Positions 13,901-25,900 of a stretch of DNA of 64,000 bases are shown one piece after another; the stretch's first letter is position 1; the number at the start of each line of letters is the position of its first letter. Source of the DNA: Ornithodoros turicata (Eukaryota; Arthropoda; Arachnida; Ixodida; Argasidae); assembly GCF_037126465.1 (NCBI RefSeq), contig NW_026999446.1:186001-250000 (forward strand), given 5' to 3'. A program made the position numbers and the translations under genes. Under the pieces are notes generated by a model. The model was not told the DNA's origin. It saw only the letters and a list, made by a program, of their open reading frames with translations, and ran no database searches.

Positions 13901-16900
13901 ATTTAGGTAAAACTTTCGTTTAACTCTTTATAATTGAGGTAAAGGGGCATTTTTGAGGTACAAAGTACCCTTAACTGTGGAGGACATTCCATAATTCCAT
14001 ATATTGACCGTCGTGAAATAGTGAATACTAATGGTTATAGCACTTACAAAGATTGATTGATTGATTATTGGGATTTCTTTTTTTTTTTTTTTTTTTTTTG
14101 CCCAGCGACAACGAAGGTATTACTCGAGGTACTAGAGCATTAATTAAGGAGTTAGTCGTTAGATTTCGTAAAATGAAATAATTTCCGGGAAGACATTTGT
14201 AACATCACCAGGAAAGAGTGCTGATAACGCCGGTGAAGAAATTACTAGTTACTACTAGCAACGATGCTGATCTAGGTGTGATTACAAATGGAACATAGCT
14301 GATTCAAACTCACCGCTGCAGGTTTGGTTGCACTGCTCAAATGTCACGAAGTTGTTTTCGTTTGCTTGGCAACCACCGTAAACAAATTGTTTGCAGATTC
14401 CTTCCGCGGAGTCGAAATAGTACCTTGGGAAGTAGCCGTTGCAAGGTCCTTCTTCTTTCGGCAGGTTGCAGATAGAGGGCTTCTCTGTTGTAGAGATAAG
14501 AGAGATAAGACACGTGCTCAAAGAATAACATTAAACATTTCGTACGTACTCGCTGATACAATATAGTGCAATTTTCATAGAGAGTATTCGTAGAGAGTAT
14601 CGGTGTTCCGCATATCGGGATGTTGGCACAAATACTTTATTTTAACCTGATGTTAACCTTATGGCACAAATATTGGTCGGCCTTATACTGCATGAAAGCT
14701 GCCCAGTATTAGGAAACAACAACCACAATATATTTAATAGTAAGGAGGAATTTGTTTCAACACCAGCCGTTATTAATTACTCCGTAAACGTACTCCGCCA
14801 ATTTCCACACTTCAGTTCCAGAATAATCAATGACGCAGTTGTAGATATCTTCCGCTCATCACACATGTTGTTCACGCTTGCAGTACAACCAGTCGACGTT
14901 TACCAATAAACAGGCTATGTTGAGATAGGTAATAATATAGAGTTGGCTGTTTTGGAGAAACTCTTACCCAAATCAGACTCCAACGTAAGACTGCGAGGAG
15001 ACCATTCTTCCGATGGAGTTCTTGAGACTGGTGGGTAAAAAGTTGTTCAACTGCATTAAGCATGATTCGTCACGAAAAGGAACAAAGAAAAGGCATCGGC
15101 AGCGGTTGATTGTCATCAGAACACGGTGATCCTTCGGGATCATCAGAATTTTAAACCTAATTAAAAAGAACGCTATCATATGCGTATAACATATACGGCA
15201 CAGACACAACGTTTGCGATCTCATACATGTACTCCAGACAAAGAATCGGTCACAACAAGTAGACACATGAGATGACAGACGCCTTGGAGGAGGTGTACAT
15301 ATTGCAGTCTGTTCTGAAGGTAGAACGAGAAGTCATCTCACCAGAATATCCTGTTGTGTTATGTCGTTTAGTTTCCTAAACAGTATCGGGTGACGTAACC
15401 TATCAAACGCCGTTTTGAAATCCTCGAAGATAACGTCGATTTTTGGCGCTTAAAGAGGATAGAAAACTGCTAAAACGCTCCATGCGAAATGATTCACGCG
15501 ACAGATGCACACATCGCGGAATTCGATTTTAAAAATCCCGAACGCGCGCAACCGTGGCAATGTCCGCAACTACCCGCCAGGGTCGCTTTGACCTCGTTAC
15601 GGGTCAGCCCGCTAACTGGTTTCTTTGTTTGGAGAAGTGTCGTCTTCTACACAGAGAGAAGTGGGAGTAGAAACGAAAAAAAAAAAAGGGAAAAGCTCCA
15701 GCCCCGATTGCAGCGCTGTCCGGGGAGGGATAACGGACATATTTTTGTTACCGTTTCCATTTTTGTTACTGTTGCATTTTGGTTTCCGTTATCCCTTTCT
15801 CATACCAGCTTTTAATTTCGTCTCCGTTACGTTTCCGTTACCGTTTCTGGTAATGGAACGGGTGTTACAGAGCTGCAGGAGGACAGCCCGTCCGGCTCTG
15901 TCAGCACCCTGTTTTGCCCAAGTGCTGCTTCGGTGCTACGCGTACACACTAGACAAGTAATTTTAATCCGTTGGGATGGGCACATTTTGCAAGATGAACA
16001 TCCCAGGTGAAAAACGTCTGCAATCCCAAATGGTTGATGAAAGGATTTCCACTTGAAACCGCTTACGTCCAAAGTGGTTCAGAGTGATTTCCAGTGGAAA
16101 TCCTCTCATAAACCACTTTGGATTACAAACATTTTTCTCCTGGGATGTCTTCAGTAATTCTGAGTTGAGCAACCCAAGATTGGCGTAACCTTCCTCCAAT
16201 GTTGCATTCATAGGCGGACGTTCTCAGTAGCAAACAATACTACCATAGCCACGGTGAAATTAAGAAAGCAAAAAGAAAAAAGAAATCATACGCTGTCATC
16301 CTCGTGGTATGGTGGAGTAGAGTGCGTTGAGTCTATGTTGTGTAAGTCTCATTTCTTGATGCCACGTATTTAGGTAACGTCACGAGTAGGTAAGCGAGTG
16401 GTGCGCCCTCGATATCCAATATAGCACTTTGTTTCCGTGCTGTCGTGTAATATTTAGAGCATTACAGGGAACAAAGTTATAAAAATAAAAAAGAGTAACA
16501 TGAAAAGTCACTGAAATGTCATGGCACAACAGTAATAGCCATTACCCGAATTCAATACCCGACGATAATTTTCGTTCCCGTTTCTGTTTCCGGTAATGCA
16601 GGAGAGTGGTACGCGTTTCCGTTATCGTTACTATCTCCAAGTTCGGTAATATACCGTTTCTGTTTCCGTTACCATTACCCTTCCCTGGCGCTGTCTCTCT
16701 TGTAACCACGATGACATCACAATCCTCCTCCTCCTCCTTCTCCTCCTCATCCTCCACGTCTCGGCATGCAGAGCGAGTTAAACGGGAACACGAGCGTCGA
16801 CGCTCGGGGGTGTTTTATTCAAAGAAAAATACTGCGTACAGAGAATTTTTGTGTGTGTAAGTTGTCACGCCAAGTTACGTCCGTTCGTAATTCGCCAGAA

Positions 16901-19900
16901 AGAGAAATTATTTTGGGTGGCTTTCTGTGCTCCTTTAACAACAACAACAAAAACAACTTTATGGAGAGATGATGAATGGGAGTTTCATCACCGGGAGGGA
17001 GGGGATACTCTACCTTATTGCTGGTGGGGATGAGGGGAATGAAATAATGAGCCTCTTCACAAGAAGGGCTGAAGTCATATGGTGTCCAAGAAGGTCAAAA
17101 GAGCTTTGAGGACGCGGCGTTGTTGGGCTGGATCTGACCAGGGACTAAGTAGTTTTGAGAGAGAGGTGGCGCGAGTCCACCTGATCGAGAGATCGAGAGT
17201 GTATGGTTTGCGCTTAATATTTCAGCAATTATATGAATTGTTTCGACCGATGTTTCAACAAAACGCGCTACGACTGGAAGGTCTCGGCGAAACAAAAACT
17301 CGAAGAGCAGGAAACAGAGCCCCATGGCTCTCTTTGACGACGTTTGGGGACACTCCGAGCCGTATTCTGAAGCGGCTCTGGAGGTTTTCCCGTACATAAG
17401 CATCTATCACCTACCCTGCGGCTCTGAAAAATCGTGCCGCAAGGATTTCCACAACAGAGATGACGTTCCCGGTACGACAGTAAGGCAGGGAACATACCGG
17501 ACACCACCGACTAGTAGGGGCGCTCTACACAAGAGGAGGACAGATGGCGCTGCGGTCGTCAGACGATGCTTTAGTGCAACAGACCCATACTAGGGCGGTT
17601 CCCCCGGAGGAGGACCCCGTGACGTCACCCAGCATTTCCGTCTGCTACGAAGCCTGCATTCTCCCTTCCCGGATGATGTCAGCACTGTTTTGCTTTCAGT
17701 GCCATCCCGGTTCACAGTGGCGAAGCGCTCGTTTCGTAATAAATTCGTTGGAATAAAATCTGCGCAGTTTCGGAACGAGATATTTCGTACCCATGTTCAT
17801 GACATCCCAAAGTTTAGGGATATGCCACAACCTTTGTGGAGATTTTGTTGCGGAGTCCCATTTAAAAGAGATCTCCACGACGTTAGCAGAACGAGAAGGA
17901 CACTCAATATAGGCGCCGCACGAAGACGAACGGAACCAAGGATAGGATTTCGTATTGCCTAATAATAGAGAGGAGACTTTATCAAGTCCCTTCAATAGAC
18001 GACCTTGTGTTTACAAACATGTGACGGCATGAGAAGACAGGTTCGAGGTTATATTTTGGAGTGGTGGACAAGAAGCGGGAAAAACGCGTCGGTTGATAGG
18101 CTGATAAAGCTGATAGTGCCCACCAACATTCTTTGCGCGGCGGCGCCACGTAATCAGTGACGTCACGGGATCAAGTCGTCTATACTGATGGTACCGTAGG
18201 ACGATTGCTTTATCTAGGTATGGGTGTTAATCCATAGTGATTGAACTAAACCATTTCTTATTAGTGCAAAGGTCGTTGCAGATCTGTAACGTCTCAAAGT
18301 TGTTTTGACTTCCATGACAGCCTCCGTAAATGAATTCTCCGCGATTCGAGCGGTCATTTCGTGGCAACTATTTTTGCAAGGTCCCGCCTGTTGTTACCAG
18401 GTTTGCCGAATCTCGCATGTTCGCGTCGGAGCCTTACGAGTGCCAGGAATTTGCCAGCTTGCGCGCTCTGGCCCGGCCTCGAAGAGACCGGGCAGCAGAT
18501 TTCCAAACTACATCCGGTGTCTCCACTTTCGCATCGCGAGGGTGGCGAGGGTCCTCATTGGCCCGCAGGCACGTCCAAGTTCACGTGGGTTAGCAGACGA
18601 CGGAACCGGAAGACACAGCGACCGCGATGCCCCTAGCGTGATTCCATGCTTCTAAAATGGCTAGATTCCCGACACTCATGTTCTTGTGGCAACGGTCACG
18701 TGTCTCAGCGGGGGCGCCGACCTAGCAATTTCCTAGTGCTAGGTCGTGTTGCCATGAAATGACAGCCCATATTCGCCATTAGTCTACCATTCATAAATTC
18801 TATACATAACATAAGGAACTTGTTTCAAAACTGGGGATTATATGAGGACAAAGAAAAAAAAAAGACCTCACTGTCTATGCATCGTTGAAAAAGAGGTGCA
18901 ACTGAAGTACTTTGAAGTAACTATTTTTAATAATCTAGGTAAAACTTTCGTTCAACTCTTCATAATTGAGGTAAAGGTACAAAGAACCCATAACTGTGGA
19001 GTACATTCCATATTGACCGTCGTGAAATAGTGAATACTAAAGGTATTAGAACTTACGAAGATTGATTGATTATTGGGATTTTTTTGGCGCAGCGACAACG
19101 AAGGTCATACCTTACGAAGAATTAGTCGAGGTATTCGATAGTATTAATTAAGGAGTTAGTCGTTAGATTTCGTAAAATGAAATAGTTTCCGAAAAGACAT
19201 TTGTAACATCACCAAAAGAAGGTAGAGGAGACAGTGCTGACAACGCCGGTGAAGGAATTGCTAGTTACTACTAGCAACGATGCTGATCTAGGTGTGATTA
19301 CAAATGGAACATAGCAGATTGAAACTCACCGCTGCAGGTTTGGTTGCACTGCTCAAATGTCACGAAGTTGTTTTCGTTTCCTTGGCAACCACCGTAAACA
19401 AACTGTTTGCAGATTCCTTCCGCGGAGTCGAAATAGTACCTTGGGAAGTAGCCCTTGCAAGGTCCTTCTTCTTTCGGCAGGTTGCAGATAGAGGGCTTCT
19501 CTGTTGTAGAGATAAGAGAGATAAGACACGTGCTCAAAGAATACAATTAAAGTTTTTTTATGTACTCGCAGTTACAATATAGTGCACTTTTAATAGAGTG
19601 TATTCGTAGAGCGTATCGGTGTTACGCATATCGAGAGGTTGGCACAAATACTCTATTTTAACCTGATGTTAACCTTATGGCACAAATATTGGTCGGCCTT
19701 ATACTGCTTGAAAGCTGCTCAGTATTAGGAATCAACAGCCAGAGTATATTTAATAGTAAGGAGGAATTTGTTTCAATACCAGCCGTTATTAATTACTCCG
19801 TAAACGTAATCCGCAAAATTCCACAAGCCGGTTCCAGAATATCAATCACGCAGTTGTAGACATGTTCCGCTCATCACACATGTTGTTCACGATTGCAGTT

Positions 19901-22900
19901 CAAGGCGTAATTTCGGTTCAATATTTCCGATTAACCGAGTCGACGTTTACGAATAAACATGCTATGTTGAGATCGGTAATAATACAGAGTTGGCTGTTTC
20001 GGAGAAACTCTTACCCGAATCAGACTCCAACGTAAGACTGCGAGGAGACCATTCTTCTGATGGAGTTCTTGAGACTGGTGGGTAAAAAGTTGTTCAACTG
20101 CATTAAGCACGATTCGTCACGAAAAGGAACATGGAAAAGGTATTGGCAGCTACTGATTGCCTGAACACGGTGATCCTCCAGGATCATCGAAATTTTAAAC
20201 ATCATTAAAAAGAGTTGAGACAGAGAATCGGTCACAACAAGGAGACACCTGAGATAACAGATGCCTTGGAGGAGGTGTACACATCGCAATCTGTTCTCAA
20301 GGTAGAATGAGAAGACATCTCATCAGAATATCCTGTTGTGTTACGTCGTCTAGTTTCCTCAACCGTATCGGGTGACGTAACCTATCAAACACCCTTTTGA
20401 CATCCTCGAAGATAACGTCGACTTTTGGCGCTTAAAGAGGATAGAAAACTGCTAAAACGTTCCATGCGAAATGATTCACTCGACAGATGCACGCATATCG
20501 CGTAATTCGATTTTGAAAATCGCAAACGCGCGCAATGGTGGCAATACCCGCAACTACCCGCCACGGTCGCTTTGACGTCATTGCGGGGAAGCCCGCTAAC
20601 TGGTTTCCTTGTTTGGAGAAGTGTCGTCTGCTACACAAAGAGAAAAGCGGGAGAAGGAAAGAAAAAAAAAAGTGGGAAAAGCGCAGACCCCGACTGGGAG
20701 CGCAGTCTCTCTCTAGTAACCACGATGACGTCACAATCCTCCTCCTCCTCCTCCTCGTTACGACCTGCAGAGCGAGTCGAGCGGGAACGGGGATGTTCGG
20801 GGGTGTTTGTTTATTTATTCGACATACTGCCAGCCCCCTGTTGGGGGCCAAGGCAGGAGAGGGCTACAGTATAGGTGTGTACTCAAACAAACGAAGACAA
20901 TGAATAACGCATTGATGTCACGACCCGTCCCCCAGTTTAACAAAGCATTCAACATTTTTAGCATTGACAGCATCTGCGGACAAGCGATTCCATTCGATCA
21001 ACGGGAAATAACTAAATTCGTAACAGTCGTTAGGTGGCAAAAAATGTCTGAATTGTAAATTGTGCTCTTTCCTGGTGCGGAAGTCAGATAAAGGTGTAAG
21101 GTAATCTGTAGCAGCTATTTTGAGTTTGCCCTTAACGGGCTGACAATTTTTTTAACCTGTTCGTTCGTCGTCTGGCTGTTAAGAGAAAGAGAGAGAGAGA
21201 AACTGGAAGGCCTCGGCGAAACCGAAACGCGAGGAGTAGAAAAAAGAGCCCTATGGGCTTCTTGCACGACGTTTGGGGGTACTCTAAACCGTATTCTGAT
21301 GCGCCTCCGGAGGTTTTTCCGTAAATGGGCATCTATCACCTACACTGCGGCTCTGAAAAATCGCGCCGCAAGGATTTCCACAAGAGAGATGACGTTCCCG
21401 GTACGACAGTAAGGCAGGGAACATACCGGACACCACCGACTAGTAGGGCCGCTCTACACTAGAGGAGGACAGATGGCGCTGCGGTCGTCAGACGATGTTT
21501 TAGTGCAACAGGCCCATACTATGGCGGTTCCCCCGGAGGAGGACACCGTGACGTCACCCAGCATTTCCGTCTGCTACGAAGCCTGCATTCTCCCTTCCCG
21601 GATGATGTCAGCACTGTTTTGCTTTCAGTGCCATCCCGGTTCACAGTGGCGAAGCGCTCGCTCCGTAATAAATTCGTTGGAATAAAATCAACGCAGTTTC
21701 GGAACGAGATATTTCGTACCCATGTTCATGACGTCGCAAAGTTTAGGGATATGCCACAACCTTTGTGGAGATCTTGTTGCGGAGTCCCACTAGAAAGGGA
21801 CCTCCACGACCTTAGAAGAACGAAAAGGACACTCAATATAGGCGCCACAGGATGACCAACGGAACAAGGAAATTGCCTCATAATGCAGACGAGGCTTTAT
21901 GACGTCACTTCAATAGACGACCTTGTGTTTACAAACATATGACGGCATGAGAAGACAGGTTCGAGGTTACATATTCTGGTGGTGGTCAACAAGCGGGAAA
22001 AACGCGTCGGTTAATAGGCTGATAAACCTGATAGCGCCCACCAACCCAACATGCTTTGCGCGGAGGGGCTACGTAATCAATGACGTCAGGGGCTCAGGTC
22101 GTCTATATTCGTAGTATCGAAGGATCGTGGCTTTATCTAGGACTGGGGATTAATCGATAGTGATTGAACTAAACCATTCCTTACTAGAGCAAAGGTTGTT
22201 GCAGATCTCGAAGGTCTCAAAGATGTTTTGATTTCCACGACAGCCTCCGTAGATGAATATGTGCAATTCGAGTGCTCATTTCGTGGCAACATACGAGTGC
22301 CAGGAATTTGCCAGCTAGCGCGCTCTGGCCCGGCATCGAAGAGACCGGGCAGCGGATTTCCCAACTACATCCGGTGTCTCCACTTTCGCATCGCGAGGGT
22401 GACGAGGGCCCTCATTGGCTCGCACGCACGTCCAAGTTGACGTGGGTTAGGAGACGACGGAACCGGAAGACGAGCGACCGCGACGCCCCTAGCGTGATTC
22501 CATGCTTCTAAAATGGCCAGATTCCTGACACTCATGTTCGTGTGGCAACGGTCACGTGACTCAGCGGGGGCGCCGACCTAGCGATTTCCTAGTGCTAGGT
22601 CGTGTTACCATGAAATGACAGCCCGAATTCGCCATTAGTCTACCGTTCATAAATTCGATACATAACATAAGGTACGTGTTTCAAAACTGGGGATTATATG
22701 AGAGGACAAAAAAACAAAAACAAAAAAAACGCGACCTCACTGTCTGTGCATCGTTGAAAAAGAGGTGTAACTGAAGTACTTTTAAGTAACAATTTTTAAT
22801 AATTTAGGTAAAAGTTTCGTTTAACACTATAATTTAGGTAAAGAGGCATTTTTGATGTACAAAGAACCCATAACTGTGGAGGACATTCCATATATTGACC

Positions 22901-25900
22901 GTTGTGAAATTGTGAATACTAAAGGTATTAGAACTTCCGAAGGATTAGTCGAGGTATTTGATAGCATTAATTAGGGTGTTCGTCGTTAGATTTCGTAAAA
23001 GGAAATAGTTTTCGAAAAGACATTTGTAACATCACCAAAAGAAAGTGGAGGAAACAGTGCTAACAACGCCGGTGAAGGAGTTACTAGTTACTACTAGCAA
23101 CGATGCTGATCTAGGTGTGACGACAAATGGAATATAGCTGATTGCAACTCACCCCTGCAGGTTTGTTTGCACTGCTCAATTGTCTCGAAGTTGTTTTCGT
23201 TTCCTTGGCAACCACCGTAAATAAATTGTTTGCAGATCCCTTCCGCGGAGTCGAAATAGTACCTTGGGAAGTAGCCCTTGCAAGGTCCTTTGTCTTTCGG
23301 CACGTTGCAGGTAGGGGGCTTCTCTGTTGTAAATAGAGATAAGACACGTGCTCAAAGATACCATTAAATTTTTGGTATGTACTCGCAGTTACAATATAGT
23401 GCACTTTGGATAGAGAGTATCGGTGTTCAGCATATCGAGATGTTGGCAAATACTTTATTTTAACCTTATGTTAACCTTATGGCACAAATATTGGTCGGCC
23501 TTATACTGCATGGAAACTGCCCAGTATTAGGAATCACCAACCACAGTATATTTAATAGTAAGGAGGAATTTGTTTCAATACCAGCCGTTATTAATTACTC
23601 CGTAAACGTACTCCGCCAATTTCCACACGTCAGTTCCAGAATATCAATGACGCAGTTGTAGACATCTTCCGCTCATCACACATGTTGCTCACGATTGCAG
23701 TTCAACGCGTAATTTCGGATCAATATTTCCGATTAACCGAGTCGACGTTTACGAATAAACATGCTATGTTGAGATCGGTAATAATACAGAGTTGGCTGTT
23801 TCGGAGAAACTCTTACCCGAATCAGACTCCAACGTAAGACTGCGAGGAGACCATTCTTTCGATGGGGTTCCTGAGACTGGTGGGTAAAAAGTTGTTCAAC
23901 TGCATTAAGCATGATTCGTCACGAAAAGGAACATGGAAAAGGCATTGGCAGCTGCTGATTGTCTGAACACGGTGATCCTTCAGGATCATCGGAATTTTAA
24001 ACATAATTATCTATCATTATCCTATAAACATCATATTAAGATAACGTCGACTTTTGGCACTTAAAGAGGACAGAAAACTGCTAAAACGCTCCATGCGAAA
24101 TGATTCACTCGACAGATGCATACATATCGCGGAATTCGATTCTACAAATCGCGAACGCGCGCAACGGCGGCAATGCCCGCAACTATACCCGCCAGGGTCG
24201 CTTTGACGTCATTGCGGGGCAGCCCGCTAACTGGTTTGCTTGTTTGGAGAAGTGTCGTCTGCTACACAGAGAGAAAAGTGGGAGTAGAAAAGAAAAAGAA
24301 AAAAAGTGGGAAAAGCGCCGGCCCCGATTGGAGCGCAACCACGATAACATCGCAATCCTCCTCCTCCTCCTGGGAGGTACCCGGGTTCGAATCCCGGTTC
24401 CGGCTGTGCTGTCTGGGGTTTTTCCTGGGTTTTCCTCAGACGCTTTCAGACATATGTCGACACAGTTCCCTTAAAAGTCGGCCCAGGACGCACATTCCCC
24501 CAGGGCGTCAGTCGTGACGTTGCCCACATCTGTGAGGCCGACAACGGCGAGCCCTTTCATCACCACCACCACCACCTCCTCCTCCTCCTCCTCCTCGTTT
24601 CGGCCTGCAGAGCGAGTAGAGCGGGAACGCGCGCGGCGATGTTCAGGGGTGTTTTATTCCAAGAAAAATACTGCGTACATAGGATTTGTGTGTGTGTGCT
24701 AGTTGTCACGCCAAGTTACGTCCGTTGGTAATTCGCCAGAAACAGAAATTCTTTTGGATGGCTTTCTGGGCTCCTTTAACAACAATAACAACAACATTAT
24801 GGAGATATGATGAATGGAGTTTCATCGCCACGGGCGATACCCTACCCGATTGCTGGTGGTGACGAGGGGAATGAAATAATGAGACCATTCACAATAAGGA
24901 CTCAAGTCATGTGGTGTCCAAGACGGTCAAAAGAGCTTAGAGGGCACAGCATTGTTGGGCTGGATCTGGCCAGGGACCAAGAAGTTTTGAGAGAAAGTGG
25001 GCTAGATTCCAGCTGATTGAGAGATCGAGAGAGTGTGGTTCGCGCTTAATATTTCAGCAAATATATGAATTGCTTCAACCGATGTTTCAACAAAACGCGC
25101 TACGATTGGAAGGCCTTGGCGAAACCGAAACACACCTAAACCGAAATGCGAAAAGCAGAAAACAGAGCCCCATGGGCCTCTTTCACGACGTATGAGGGAA
25201 CTACGAACCGTATTCTGAAGTGCCTCCGGATGTTTTTCCGTACATGGGCATCTATCACCTACACTGCGGCTCTGAGAAATCGTGGCGCAGGGATTTCCAC
25301 AAAAGAGATGACGTTCCCCGTACGGCGGTAAGGCAGAACACATACGGGACACGACCCACTAGTAAGGGCGCTCTACACAAGAGGAGGACAGATGGCGCTG
25401 CGGTCGCCAGACGATGCTTTAGTGCAACAGGCCCATACTATGGCGCTTCTCCCGGAGGAGGACACCGTGACGTCACCCAGCATTTCCGTCTGCTACGAAG
25501 CCTGCATTCTCCCTTGCCGGATGATGTCATCACTGTTTTGCTTTCAGTGCCATCTAAGTTCACAGTGGCGAAGCGCTCGTTCCGTAATAAATTCGTTGGA
25601 ATAAAATCTACGCAGTTTCGGAACGAGATATTTCGTACACATGTTCATGACATCCCAAAGTTTAGGGATATGCCACAACCTTTGTGGAGATTTTGTTGCG
25701 GAGTCCCACTTCAAAGAGACCTCCACGACCTTAGAAGAACGAAAAGGACACTCAATATAGACGCCACAGGAAGATCAACGGAACAAAGAATGGAATTTCT
25801 TGTTGCCTAATAATGGAGACGAGGCTTTATCACGTCCCTTCAATAGACCACCTTGTGTTTACAAACATGTGACGGCATGAGAAGACAGGTTCGAGGTTAT

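Larger units (their letters stand above)
10318..14313 (-). repeat. Array unit 3 (K9 plus upstream intron)
   Basis: 3996 bp, paired with unit 6. Holds the empty TTAA site near 12316 that corresponds to the MITE insertion of unit 1. Reading frames of up to 171 codons here recur in sister units only because the DNA is duplicated. Confidence 0.8.
14314..19329 (-). repeat. Array unit 4 (K8 plus upstream intron), carries a hAT element
   Basis: 5016 bp, the longest unit, because of a 967-bp hAT-type insertion at 15721-16687. The TTAA site used in unit 1 is empty here near 17215. Confidence 0.8.
19330..23152 (-). repeat. Array unit 5 (K7 plus upstream intron)
   Basis: 3823 bp, nearly the same sequence as unit 2 throughout, including the unit-specific block at about 20810-21120. 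Confidence 0.82.

Noticed and set aside
1056..24600. TCC-rich tracts as a CRISPR or satellite array
   Set aside because: They are short trinucleotide microsatellites, one per array unit, without spacers.
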